Shown one piece after another: positions 19,226-28,289 of a DNA stretch of 64,000 nt. A program made the translations under genes and the position numbers. The stretch is from Methylocella tundrae (GTDB lineage Bacteria > Pseudomonadota > Alphaproteobacteria > Rhizobiales > Beijerinckiaceae): contig NZ_CABFMQ020000068.1 of NCBI RefSeq assembly GCF_901905185.1, positions 1 through 64,000 on the forward strand, in the 5' to 3' direction. Every line of letters starts with the position of its first letter. Within the stretch, counting starts at the first letter, position 1. The notes beneath the pieces are model-generated. The model searched no databases, was not told the DNA's origin, and saw nothing but the letters and a program-made list of their open reading frames with translations.

Positions 19226-20542
19226 CTATTCTCCCGCACCGTGGAGCTGCGGACCTGTTGGGGCGCTCATCGTCTTCGCCGCGGAGAGAGCCTCCGCGTT
19301 GGCGCCGCCGATGACGCGCGTGCGGCGAACTTCGGTGAAATAAGACAAGATGAGCGACACCCAGACGATGCCGTAGAGCAGCATGAAGCAGCTCGAGTAG
19401 ATCCCGATCTGGTCGAGGATGATGCCGAAGAGGATAGGTAACAGGAACCCGCCTAGACCACCCGCCAGGCCGACAATCCCTGACACGACGCCCATATTGG
19501 TCGGAAAGTCGTCGCTGACGTATTTGAATGTGGACGCCATTCCGCAGGCGAAGGAGACGCCGAGGACGAAGAGGAGGGCCGCGAAGCCCCAGGCGGGCAG
19601 GCCGAGGTGGAAGGATGCCGGGCCGTGAATGGTCTGAACCACAAAGTCGGTTTGCGGGTAGGACAACAGGAACAGGCAAATCCAGGCCGCCCATAGTACC
19701 CACCAAGTTACATTGTGCGCGCCAAACTTATCCGACAGGTATCCGCCGAGTGCGCGCAAGACGCCAGCCGGCAGCGCAAAACATGCCGCCATGAGTGCTG
19801 CCTGCGTGATCGGAAAATGAAATTCATTGACGAAATACTGCGGCAGCCAGATCGAAACAGCGGTAAACCCGCCGAAAACGATCGAATAGTATTGGCAATA
19901 TTTCCAGACCCGCGGATCGCGAAGAACCGCGAGCTGCTGGCGAATCGGCACAGAGTTGTTGGACTTTCCAGGATCTGGCGCGGCGAGGAACCAGAACAGC
20001 ACTGCGGTCACCAGCAAGCATACGGCGTAGACTTTCGGCACGCTCTGCCAGCCAAAGTTTGACACCAAGGATGGCGCCACAAACATGTTGATGGCGGCTC
20101 CGGTCACGCCGGCGCCGAAGAAGCCCATCGCAAAGCCTTTTTTCTCCTTGGGAAAGAACCTGGCGACATAGGGCGTCCCGATCGCGAAGGACGCACCGAC
20201 CAGTCCCAATGCCAATCCCGCCAGGAGGAATTGCCAGAGCGCGACCGCGTAGGACGATAGCCATAGCGGGACGGCGCAGCCGACGAGCAGGATGAACATG
20301 ACGATGCGGCCGCCGAACCGATCCGTCCAGATCCCCAGCGGCAGTCGAAACAGAGCGCCGGTCAAGACCGGCGTAGCCGTCAACAGGCCGAATTCCGACG
20401 CGTTGAGGCCAAGTTCCTTGCGGATTGGGATGCCGGTGACCCCAAACATCATCCAGGCGGCAAAGCAGACCGCAAAGGCAAAGGTCGTTACGAGCAGCAC
20501 TCTCATCGCTACGGAAGGCGGGATATCGGCTGTCGTGTCCAT
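19226..20542 (-). CDS. narK: Nitrate/nitrite transporter NarK (MFS)
   Basis: A 438-aa major facilitator with about 12 membrane segments that takes up nitrate or exports nitrite at the inner membrane. Family features include FAAWMMFGVTGIPIRKELGL, FRLPLGIWTDRFGGR (the A-like loop), GFFGAGVTGAAINMFVAPSL and the late nitrate-signature-like GIVGLAGGLGGFLLPILFG. It lies just after the Fnr-family gene on the same strand and is divergent from narGHJI. The frame is intact, unlike its downstream neighbour. The start ATG at 20542 lies inside the C-terminal run-on of the upstream regulator frame. Confidence 0.93.
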   Translation of the reverse strand: MDTTADIPPSVAMRVLLVTTFAFAVCFAAWMMFGVTGIPIRKELGLNASEFGLLTATPVLTGALFRLPLGIWTDRFGGRIVMFILLVGCAVPLWLSSYAVALWQFLLAGLALGLVGASFAIGTPYVARFFPKEKKGFAMGFFGAGVTGAAINMFVAPSLVSNFGWQSVPKVYAVCLLVTAVLFWFLAAPDPGKSNNSVPIRQQLAVLRDPRVWKYCQYYSIVFGGFTAVSIWLPQYFVNEFHFPITQAALMAACFALPAGVLRALGGYLSDKFGAHNVTWWVLWAAWICLFLLSYPQTDFVVQTIHGPASFHLGLPAWGFAALLFVLGVSFACGMASTFKYVSDDFPTNMGVVSGIVGLAGGLGGFLLPILFGIILDQIGIYSSCFMLLYGIVWVSLILSYFTEVRRTRVIGGANAEALSAAKTMSAPTGPQLHGAGE

Positions 20543-21347
20543 GGTCAGGATTTCCTGTCGTGAGGGGGCTGATCAGCTCCAGGCCGTCGATGAGGGGATC
20601 GAGAGGAAACCGCGTGCGGGCAGCCGTGGAATCCGCGATGTGCATGATCTCGCCACGGACGACGATTCCGAACTTCGCCATACCGGAAAGGGCTCGCGAG
20701 AAGGTCTCGCGTGTCATACCGAGCTGTGAGGCGATCAGCCGCTTTTCGATCGGCAGCCGGATGGTGATGTCGGCGCTCGACTCTCCCAGCAGCGACACAA
20801 GATAGCAGCTGACCCGCTCCTCCGCGGAGCGCAGCTTCAGGTTTTTTGCGTGACGCACTTGCCGCCGGAACTGAGCCGAGAGACAGCCGAGGGTAGCGCG
20901 GCAGAGTACGTGATCGGATCTGATGGCGTCCCGGAATGCCTTGGCGCGAACGAGAACGAGTTGAGCTTCCTCGTAAATGCGGGCGCGCATCAGATAGGGT
21001 TGTCCACTTATCACGGCGGCCGGGATGACCAGATCGACGGGCCGCAACAATTCGACAAGGGTCTCAATCTGATCCCGCACGCCCAATAGCTCGACGCTGC
21101 CGGAGAGGAGGATCTGGGCGAAGGTCGGCCTCTCTGCCTGATCGAACAGCATGCTGCCTGCCGGCGCGCGATGCAGCACGGCTTGACCCGCCAGCGCGTC
21201 TAGCGTTTTGACGGGAACCCTCCGCAACCAGGGCGCCTGTCGGAGCGCCTCTCTGGCCGATGACCATGGCCCCGGTTCGTGGGTGCTTGTCACCGTCGCC
21301 GCCAGGTCGTGCGGACCAGACAGAGCGGGCTGCACGCCATTTTCCAT
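19824..21347 (-). CDS. Crp/Fnr-family regulator with run-on C-terminus
   Basis: The conserved protein is about the first 260 residues (21347 to ~20560). It has a cNMP-like beta-barrel sensor (ILLSGSVELLGVRDQIETL), a long dimer helix, and the helix-turn-helix KRLIASQLGMTRETFSRALS. No N-terminal Cys cluster is present, so it is not an oxygen-sensing Fnr and is closer to the Dnr/Nnr kind (inference). Past LDPLIDGLEL no stop codon is met, and the frame continues for about 245 residues overlapping narK in another frame. A +1 shift there would end at once (AGC TGA), suggesting an indel destroyed the native stop. It probably controls narK/narG. Confidence 0.8.
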   Translation of the reverse strand: MENGVQPALSGPHDLAATVTSTHEPGPWSSAREALRQAPWLRRVPVKTLDALAGQAVLHRAPAGSMLFDQAERPTFAQILLSGSVELLGVRDQIETLVELLRPVDLVIPAAVISGQPYLMRARIYEEAQLVLVRAKAFRDAIRSDHVLCRATLGCLSAQFRRQVRHAKNLKLRSAEERVSCYLVSLLGESSADITIRLPIEKRLIASQLGMTRETFSRALSGMAKFGIVVRGEIMHIADSTAARTRFPLDPLIDGLELISPLTTGNPDHGHDSRYPAFRSDESAARNDLCLCGLLCRLDDVWGHRHPNPQGTWPQRVGIRPVDGYAGLDRRSVSTAAGDLDGSVRRPHRHVHPARRLRRPAMAIVLRGRALAIPPGGIGIGTGRCVLRDRDALCRQVLSQGEKRLCDGLLRRRRDRSRHQHVCGAILGVKLWLAERAESLRRMLAGDRSAVLVPRRARSWKVQQLCADSPAARGSSRSAGLEILPILFDRFRRVYRCFDLAAAVFRQ

Positions 21348-21400
21348 GTTGTTCTACTCCATTCCAGCTCATGAGTTCTCGAAAGCTGGCCTTTCAATGC

Positions 21401-21414
21401 GTGATCTATATCAC
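21401..21414. promoter_or_regulatory. FNR/Dnr-like palindrome GTGAT-N4-ATCAC
   Basis: GTGATCTATATCAC is a perfect 14-base palindrome about 55 bases upstream of the Fnr-family gene and about 130 bases before narG. It has one change per half-site from the FNR consensus, as expected for Dnr/Crp-like targets. Confidence 0.6.
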
Positions 21415-21444
21415 GTCATATGGCGCCCTAGAGCACGATTAGCT

Positions 21445-21458
21445 TTGATGCGGATCAA
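21445..21458. promoter_or_regulatory. Perfect FNR box upstream of narG
   Basis: TTGATGCGGATCAA matches the FNR/Anr consensus TTGAT-N4-ATCAA exactly. It lies 87 bases before the narG ATG, fitting an activating site for anaerobic induction of the operon. Which Fnr-family protein binds it is not known; the neighbouring regulator lacks Fe-S cysteines. Confidence 0.85.
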
Positions 21459-21544
21459 TGCGAGGTCATCTGTCGACATATAAAACCTGCCTTGCACGAT
21501 AACGGGCCGCCTTGGCGGGTGACCCCGAACCGCAGGAAACCAGC

Positions 21545-24500
21545 ATGAGCCACTTTCTTGACCGGCTGACCTTCTTCAAGCGGCAGGTCGGCACGTTCTC
21601 CAACGGGCACGGCATCACGACGGACGAGCCGCGCGATTGGGAGGACGGCTATCGCAAGCGCTGGCAGCACGACAAGATCGTGCGCTCCACGCATGGCGTG
21701 AACTGCACCGGTTCGTGCTCCTGGAAGATCTACGTCAAGGGCGGCATCGTGACGTGGGAGACGCAGCAAACCGATTACCCGCGCACGCGGCCGGATCTGC
21801 CGAACCACGAACCCCGCGGCTGCGCGCGCGGCGCCAGCTACTCCTGGTATCTTTACTCGGCCAATCGCGTGAAGCACCCGATGGTGCGCGGGCATCTGCT
21901 GCGGATGTGGCGCGAAGCGCGATCGACACTCTCACCTGTCGCAGCCTGGGCCTCGATCGTGGAAAGCCCAGAGAAGCGCACGAGCTACACCAGCAAGCGC
22001 GGGCTGGGTGGCCTAGTCCGTGCGAAATGGGACGAGGTCAACGAGATCATCGCCGCCGCGAACGCTTATACGGTCAAGAAATATGGACCCGACAGGGTGG
22101 TTGGCTTCTCGCCCATTCCCGCCATGTCGATGGTGTCGTTCGCTGCCGGCGCACGCTACCTCTCGCTGCTCGGCGGCGTTTGCCTGTCTTTCTACGACTG
22201 GTATTGCGACCTGCCGCCAGCCAGCCCGATGACCTGGGGCGAACAGACGGACGTTCCGGAAAGCGCCGACTGGTACAATGCGGGATATCTGTTGATCTGG
22301 GGCTCGAACGTGCCGCAGACGCGCACGCCCGACGCGCATTTCTACACCGAGGTGCGCTACAAAGGCGCCAAGAGCGCCGTTATTTCCCCGGACTACGCCG
22401 AGGCGACCAAGTTCGCCGATCTCTGGCTGCATCCCAAGCAGGGCACCGATGCCGCGCTGGCGATGGCAATGGGCCATGTGATCATGCGTGAATTCCACCT
22501 TGACCGGACGGTGCCGTATTTCCAGGACTACATCCGGAAATACACCGATCTGCCGATGCTGGTGCGCCTGGTGCGCAAGGACGGCAGATACATCCCCGAA
22601 CGTCTCGTGCGCGCCGACGATTTTATCGACGGGTTGGACGAGGCGAACAATCCTGCATGGAAGACTGTCGCCCTGGACGCCGACGGCAAGCCGGTCGTGC
22701 CGCTTGGTTCGGTCGGCTTCCGCTGGGGCGAGCAAGGCAAATGGAACCTGGAACAGCGGCGCAGCGATGGCGCGGACGCCTCGCTACAACTCAGCCTGAT
22801 TGACGGTGGCGCTACGGAAGAGGTGGCGTTTCCCTATTTTGGCGGCGCCGCGACCAATGGCTTCGTTGCGACTGAACACCCAGATATCGTGACACGCACC
22901 GTTCCGGTACGCACCCTATCGCTGAAGGACGGGGCGACGCCGGTCGCGACCGTGTTCGATCTTCTGTGCGCCAATTACGGCCTGGATCGAGGCTTGGGCG
23001 GCGGCGGCGTGGCCTCGGACTACGACCAGGACGAGCCATACACGCCGGCCTGGGCGGAGCACGTGACCGGCGTGCCGCGCGCCCACATCATCCATGTTGC
23101 ACGCGAATTCGCCGCCAACGCCGAAATCACCAACGGCCGTTCCATGGTGATCCTCGGCGCCGGGGTGAACCACTGGTACCACATGGATATGACCTACCGC
23201 GGCATCATCAATCTTCTGGTGCTGTGCGGCTGCGTCGGCCAGTCTGGCGGCGGCTGGGCGCATTACGTGGGGCAGGAGAAACTGCGGCCGCAGACCGGCT
23301 GGCTGCCTGTCACCTTTGCGCTCGACTGGAGCCGCCCACCGCGGCACATGAACGGCACGTCGTTCTTCTATGCACACACCGACCAGTGGCGTTACGAGAC
23401 GCTGAAGGTCTCGGAAATTCTATCGCCGACGGCGCCGGATGGCGACTGGTCGGGATCGATGATCGACTACAATGTGCGCGCCGAACGCATGGGCTGGCTG
23501 CCGTCGGCGCCGCAGCTCAAGCAGAACCCGCTGACCATCGCCACGCGCGCGAAGGAAGCGGGCCTGGAGCCGAAAGACTATGTGACCAAGGCCCTGCGCT
23601 CCGGCGAGCTTGAGATGTCCTGCCACGATCCGGATGATCCTGCGAACTGGCCGCGCAACATGTTCGTGTGGCGCTCCAACCTGCTGGGATCGTCGGGCAA
23701 GGGGCACGAATATTTCCTCAAGCACCTGTTGGGCGCCAGCAACGGCGTGCTGGGCAAGGATCTCGGCGTCGAAGGCCGCGAGAAGCCGCAGGATGTGAAA
23801 TGGCGCGATAAGGCTCCCGAAGGAAAACTGGACCTTCTGGTGACGCTGGATTTCCGCATGTCCACCACCTGCGTTTATTCCGACATCGTTCTGCCGACGG
23901 CCACCTGGTACGAGAAGAACGACCTGAACACGTCCGACATGCACCCGTTCATTCACCCGCTGACCGCTGCGGTGGACCCGGCCTGGGAGTCGCGCACCGA
24001 CTGGGACATCTACAAGGGCCTTGCCCAGACATTCTCCGATATCTGCCCGGAGGTACTGGGCCGCGAGACCGACGTCGTGCTGACGCCGATACAGCACGAC
24101 ACGCCGGGCGAACTGGCGCAGCCTTACGGCGTGACCGACTGGATGCGCGATGGCGCCGACCCGGTTCCTGGCCGAACGATGCCGTCGGTGGCGGTGGTCG
24201 AACGCGACTATCCGAACCTGCATGCGCAATTCACCGCCATCGGACCGCTGCTGAAAGCGTCCGGCAACGGTGGCAAGGGAATCGCCTGGAATGCAGCGCA
24301 CGAAATCGATTTCCTCGCTACCCTGAACGGTACGGTTCGCGCCGGAGTGGCATCGGGCCAGCCCCGCCTTGAAACCGATGTCGATGCCATCGAGGCCATC
24401 CTGAGTCTGGCGCCGGAGACCAATGGCGAGGTTGCCGTGAAGGCCTGGGAAGCGCTTGGCCAGATGACCGGGCGCGACCACACCCATCTTGCCCGGTCGA

Positions 24501-25288
24501 AGGAGGACGAGAAGATCCGCTTCCGCGATATCGTCGCGCAGCCGCGAAAGATCATCTCGTCACCGACCTGGTCGGGAATAGAAAGCGAGACAGTCTGCTA
24601 CAACGCGGGCTACACCAATGTCCACGAGCTCATCCCCTGGCGCACGCTGACCGGGCGCCAGCAGCTTTACCAGGATCATCTGTGGATGCGCGCCTTTGGA
24701 GAGGCGCTGGTCACGTGGCGGCCGCCGGTGGACACCAAAGGGACGGCGGCGATCCGTGGCAAGCACGACAACGGCAATCCGGAGATCGTGCTGAACTTCG
24801 TTACCCCGCACCAGAAATGGGGCATCCATAGCACCTACACAGACAATTTGTTGATGCTGACCCTGAGCCGCGGCGGGCCGTGCATCTGGATCAGTGAGAC
24901 GGACGCGCAACAAGTCGGCATAGCCGACAATGACTGGGTCGAAGCCTACAACACCAATGGCGCGCTGGTGGCGCGGGCGGTGGTCTCGCAACGGGTCAAT
25001 CCCGGCATGGTGATGATGTACCATGCCCAGGAGAAGATCGTGAACATGCCGGGCAGCGAGGTGACTGGCCAGCGCGGCGGCATCCACAACTCGGTCACTC
25101 GCGTGGTGCTCAAGCCCACGCACATGATCGGCGGCTATGCACAACTGAGTTTCGGCCTGAACTACTACGGCACGGTCGGCTCCAACCGCGACGAGTTCAT
25201 CATCATCCGGCGCATGGACAAGGTGGACTGGCTGGACGGCGCCCCCGTCACGCAGCAGTCATCCCGCCAGAAAGAGGTCGTGTCATGA
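21545..25288 (+). CDS. narG: Respiratory nitrate reductase alpha subunit
   Basis: NarG (1247 aa) is the Mo-bisMGD catalytic subunit that reduces nitrate to nitrite on the cytoplasmic face of the membrane. The FS0 cluster ligands are visible: His50, Cys54, Cys58 (HGVNCTGSC) and Cys93 (RGCARG). The Mo-ligand Asp222 lies in YDWYCDLPPASP, followed by TWGEQTDVPESADWYN. Length equals the family norm. The start ATG 21545 gives the typical MSHFLDRLTFF N-terminus; an upstream GTG at 21512 is rejected. First gene of narGHJI-ppiase-orf, overlapping narH by 4 bases, downstream of an FNR box. Leu codons favour CTG more than in neighbouring genes, a mild hint of transfer. Confidence 0.97.
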   Translation: MSHFLDRLTFFKRQVGTFSNGHGITTDEPRDWEDGYRKRWQHDKIVRSTHGVNCTGSCSWKIYVKGGIVTWETQQTDYPRTRPDLPNHEPRGCARGASYSWYLYSANRVKHPMVRGHLLRMWREARSTLSPVAAWASIVESPEKRTSYTSKRGLGGLVRAKWDEVNEIIAAANAYTVKKYGPDRVVGFSPIPAMSMVSFAAGARYLSLLGGVCLSFYDWYCDLPPASPMTWGEQTDVPESADWYNAGYLLIWGSNVPQTRTPDAHFYTEVRYKGAKSAVISPDYAEATKFADLWLHPKQGTDAALAMAMGHVIMREFHLDRTVPYFQDYIRKYTDLPMLVRLVRKDGRYIPERLVRADDFIDGLDEANNPAWKTVALDADGKPVVPLGSVGFRWGEQGKWNLEQRRSDGADASLQLSLIDGGATEEVAFPYFGGAATNGFVATEHPDIVTRTVPVRTLSLKDGATPVATVFDLLCANYGLDRGLGGGGVASDYDQDEPYTPAWAEHVTGVPRAHIIHVAREFAANAEITNGRSMVILGAGVNHWYHMDMTYRGIINLLVLCGCVGQSGGGWAHYVGQEKLRPQTGWLPVTFALDWSRPPRHMNGTSFFYAHTDQWRYETLKVSEILSPTAPDGDWSGSMIDYNVRAERMGWLPSAPQLKQNPLTIATRAKEAGLEPKDYVTKALRSGELEMSCHDPDDPANWPRNMFVWRSNLLGSSGKGHEYFLKHLLGASNGVLGKDLGVEGREKPQDVKWRDKAPEGKLDLLVTLDFRMSTTCVYSDIVLPTATWYEKNDLNTSDMHPFIHPLTAAVDPAWESRTDWDIYKGLAQTFSDICPEVLGRETDVVLTPIQHDTPGELAQPYGVTDWMRDGADPVPGRTMPSVAVVERDYPNLHAQFTAIGPLLKASGNGGKGIAWNAAHEIDFLATLNGTVRAGVASGQPRLETDVDAIEAILSLAPETNGEVAVKAWEALGQMTGRDHTHLARSKEDEKIRFRDIVAQPRKIISSPTWSGIESETVCYNAGYTNVHELIPWRTLTGRQQLYQDHLWMRAFGEALVTWRPPVDTKGTAAIRGKHDNGNPEIVLNFVTPHQKWGIHSTYTDNLLMLTLSRGGPCIWISETDAQQVGIADNDWVEAYNTNGALVARAVVSQRVNPGMVMMYHAQEKIVNMPGSEVTGQRGGIHNSVTRVVLKPTHMIGGYAQLSFGLNYYGTVGSNRDEFIIIRRMDKVDWLDGAPVTQQSSRQKEVVS

Positions 25289-26799
25289 AAATCCGAGCGC
25301 AGATCGCGATGGTGCTGAACCTCGACAAATGCATCGGCTGTCACACCTGCTCGGTCACTTGCAAGAACGTGTGGACCAGCCGCGAGGGGATGGAATACGC
25401 GTGGTTCAACAATGTCGAGACCAAACCCGGTGTTGGCTATCCGAAGGACTGGGAAAACCAGAAGCGCTGGAAGGGCGGCTGGACGCGCCGGAAGAACGGC
25501 AAGATTGAGCCGCGGATCGGCGGCAAGTGGCGCATCCTGTCCAACATCTTCGCCAATCCCGACCTGCCTGAAATTGACGATTACTACGAGCCGTTCACGT
25601 TCGATTATGGACACCTGCAGACCGCGCCCGAGGGCAAGGTCATGCCGACCGCCCGCCCACGTTCGCTGATCACCGGCGAACGGATGGAGAAGATCGAATG
25701 GGGTCCGAATTGGGAGGAGATCCTGGGCGGCGAATTCGCCAACCGTTCGAAGGACAGTAATTTCGAGGGTGTGCAGAAAGAAATCTATGGCGCCTTTGAG
25801 AACACCTTCATGATGTATCTGCCGCGCCTGTGTGAACACTGCCTCAATCCGGCGTGTGCCGCCGTTTGCCCGTCCGGCGCCATCTACAAGCGCGAGGAGG
25901 ACGGCATCGTCCTGATCGATCAGGACAAATGCCGCGGCTGGCGCATGTGCGTTTCTGGCTGCCCCTACAAGAAGATCTATTACAACTGGTCGTCAGGCAA
26001 GTCTGAGAAATGCATCTTCTGCTATCCCCGCATCGAGGCCGGGCAGCCAACGGTGTGCTCGGAGACCTGCGTTGGCCGCATTCGCTATCTCGGCGTCATT
26101 CTTTACGACGCCGACCGCATCGAGGAAGCGGCCTCGGTCCCGGACGAAGGCGATCTCTACGAGGCGCAGCTCAAGGTGTTTCTCGATCCGCACGATCCCG
26201 CCGTGCAGGAACAGGCCCGGCGTGACGGCGTTCCGGAGGCCTGGCTGGAGGGTGCGCGGAAGTCGCCGATCTGGAAAATGGCGATGGAGTGGAAGATCGC
26301 CTTCCCGCTGCATCCAGAATACCGCACCCTGCCGATGGTCTGGTACGTGCCCCCGCTGTCGCCGATCCAGGCCGCCGCCGCGAAAGGCGATCTCGGCGCC
26401 ATCGGCGGCATGCCCGATGTGAAGTCGCTGCGCATCCCTGTGGAATACCTGGCCAACCTGCTGACCGCTGGCCGGACCGAACCGATCACGGCCGCCCTGG
26501 AGCGAATGCTGGCCATGCGCGCCTATATGCGCGCCAAGACGGTGGACGGCGTGATCATCGACTCGATCGCCGAGCGTGTGGGGCTGTCGGGCCAGGACAT
26601 CGAGGACATGTACCAGCTCATGGCCATCGCCAACTACGAGCACCGATTCGTCATCCCGACCGCCCATCGCGAGACCGGTGAAGATCCTTTCCAAATGCGC
26701 GGCTCCTGCGGCTTCTCGTTCGGCGAGGGCTGTTCCGGAAAGACCGGCTTCGGCCTGTTTGATTCGAAAAAGCCGAAGACCCCGATGGAGGTGGCGTGA
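25285..26799 (+). CDS. narH: Respiratory nitrate reductase beta subunit
   Basis: NarH (504 aa) carries four Fe-S clusters and passes electrons from NarI to NarG. The first ferredoxin-like motif is Cys16, Cys19, Cys22 and Cys26 (CIGCHTCSVTC). Further motifs are CEHCLNPACAAVCPSGAI, CRGWRMCVSGCPYKK (Trp in place of one Cys gives the [3Fe-4S] cluster) and CIFCYPRIEAGQPTVCSETC. The ATG overlaps the narG stop (ATGA), and the narH stop overlaps narJ. All ligands appear present, so the subunit should be functional. Confidence 0.97.
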   Translation: MKIRAQIAMVLNLDKCIGCHTCSVTCKNVWTSREGMEYAWFNNVETKPGVGYPKDWENQKRWKGGWTRRKNGKIEPRIGGKWRILSNIFANPDLPEIDDYYEPFTFDYGHLQTAPEGKVMPTARPRSLITGERMEKIEWGPNWEEILGGEFANRSKDSNFEGVQKEIYGAFENTFMMYLPRLCEHCLNPACAAVCPSGAIYKREEDGIVLIDQDKCRGWRMCVSGCPYKKIYYNWSSGKSEKCIFCYPRIEAGQPTVCSETCVGRIRYLGVILYDADRIEEAASVPDEGDLYEAQLKVFLDPHDPAVQEQARRDGVPEAWLEGARKSPIWKMAMEWKIAFPLHPEYRTLPMVWYVPPLSPIQAAAAKGDLGAIGGMPDVKSLRIPVEYLANLLTAGRTEPITAALERMLAMRAYMRAKTVDGVIIDSIAERVGLSGQDIEDMYQLMAIANYEHRFVIPTAHRETGEDPFQMRGSCGFSFGEGCSGKTGFGLFDSKKPKTPMEVA

Positions 26800-27479
26800 T
26801 GGCCCGCACCTATCGCGCCCTCGCGGCTCTGATCGCCTATCCCACCGAGGCGCTGCAGGCCGCGACGGGCGAGATCGCCGCGGCGTTGGCCGAAGAAGAC
26901 CTGGTGCCGGCGCCGCGCCGCGCCGCCATAGGCGATCTGCTGACCGAACTGGCCGAGCGCGACATCTATGATTTGCAGGAGCGGTATTTCGCGCTCTTCG
27001 ATCGCAGTCGCACGCTGTCGCTGCATCTGTTCGAGCATGTGCATGGTGAAAGCCGCGATCGCGGGCAGGCGATGGCGGACCTGATCGCGCTTTACCGCGG
27101 TCATGGATTCGAACCGACTGCCAGCGAGTTGCCCGACTTCCTGCCGCTGTTCCTCGAATTCCTGTCATTGCTTCCAGGACATGAGGCGCAGGCGCTGCTA
27201 GCCGAGCCGGCTGGCATTCTTCAACTCCTCGCGGAACGGCTTGTCACACGCAAGAGCGCCTATGCAGCGGTGTTCCAGGCGCTCGCCACGCTGGCCAACG
27301 CACCCGCGATCGACGGACCGGATACCGGCGCCGAAGACCCCGACGATCTCGTGGCGCTGGACGCGGCATGGGAGGAGGCAGCGGTCCATTTCGGACCCGG
27401 CGAACAGATCGACAGTTGCGGGACGGATCGTCTGCGGACGCGGCTTCGTGCAGCGACCCGTGACGCCGCGGCCGGCTGA
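26799..27479 (+). CDS. narJ: Nitrate reductase assembly chaperone NarJ
   Basis: NarJ (226 aa) is a cytoplasmic chaperone that holds apo-NarGH for Mo-cofactor insertion and membrane attachment; it is not part of the final enzyme. Family features are LIAYPTEALQ near the start, LQERYFALFDRSRTLSLHLF, EHVHGESRDRGQAMADL, and the ELPDFLPLFLEFLS helix. ATG 26799 overlaps the narH stop (TGATG). Length is usual for the family. Confidence 0.94.
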   Translation: MARTYRALAALIAYPTEALQAATGEIAAALAEEDLVPAPRRAAIGDLLTELAERDIYDLQERYFALFDRSRTLSLHLFEHVHGESRDRGQAMADLIALYRGHGFEPTASELPDFLPLFLEFLSLLPGHEAQALLAEPAGILQLLAERLVTRKSAYAAVFQALATLANAPAIDGPDTGAEDPDDLVALDAAWEEAAVHFGPGEQIDSCGTDRLRTRLRAATRDAAAG

Positions 27480-27491
27480 GGAGATGGAGCG

Positions 27492-28286
27492 ATGAGCGAT
27501 TATCTGAACAGCGCCCTCTATGGCTGGTACCCCTATGTGTGCCTGACCGTGTTCGCTCTTGGCAGCCTGGTGCGATTCGACACCGCGCAATACACGTGGC
27601 GCAGCGGGTCGAGCCAGTTGCTGCGGAAGCGGCAGTTCCGCTGGGGCTCCAACCTGTTTCACGTCGGCATCCTGGTCGTCATCGGAGGCCATTTCGCCGG
27701 CTTCCTGATGCCCGACTGGGCGGTGGACTGGCTGATCAGCCCGGCCCAGCATGAGCTGCTGGCCATGGTGGTGGGCGGCCTCGCCGGCCTGATCGCGATT
27801 GTCGGACTGTCGTTGCTGATTCACCGGCGATTGACCGACCCGCGCATCCGCGCCACCAGCCGGCGATGGGATATCGCGATCATCCTGATGCTGTGGGCGC
27901 AGCTTGCCCTCGGCCTGCTGACCGTTCCGGTCTCGGCGCTGCATATGGATGGCGCGCTGTTCCTGACCTTGGTCGCCTACATCAAGGGAATCGTGCTGCT
28001 GCATCCTGGCGTGGCCGATCTGCTCCTCGGCACGCCGTTGATCTACAGGGTGCATATCCTGCTGGGCTTCACCATCTTCCTGGTCTCTCCGTTCACCCGC
28101 TTGGTGCATGTATGGAGCGCCCCGGTCTGGTATTTCGGCCGCCCCGGATTCCAGGTCGTGCGCAGCCGGGAGAGCGTCGGAAATCGGTCACGGGATCAGT
28201 CGCTCACAGTGGCCGATCTGGTGACGCGCGCCGATTCGGCAAAGCCGGCTGGCGCGAAGTTTCCGCAATCCGTCAGGGGGAACTGA
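27492..28286 (+). CDS. narI: Respiratory nitrate reductase gamma subunit (cytochrome b)
   Basis: NarI (264 aa) is the membrane cytochrome b that oxidises quinol and anchors NarGH. Five hydrophobic helices are visible. The haem ligands are His57 and His67 (SNLFHVGILVVIGGHFAG) and His188 and His206 (YRVHILLGFT, TRLVHVWSAP). A ribosome site (GGAGATGGAG) precedes ATG 27492, 12 bases after narJ. The tail after WYFGRPG is longer and more polar than in E. coli but typical for alphaproteobacteria. Confidence 0.95.
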   Translation: MSDYLNSALYGWYPYVCLTVFALGSLVRFDTAQYTWRSGSSQLLRKRQFRWGSNLFHVGILVVIGGHFAGFLMPDWAVDWLISPAQHELLAMVVGGLAGLIAIVGLSLLIHRRLTDPRIRATSRRWDIAIILMLWAQLALGLLTVPVSALHMDGALFLTLVAYIKGIVLLHPGVADLLLGTPLIYRVHILLGFTIFLVSPFTRLVHVWSAPVWYFGRPGFQVVRSRESVGNRSRDQSLTVADLVTRADSAKPAGAKFPQSVRGN

Positions 28287-28289
28287 ACC

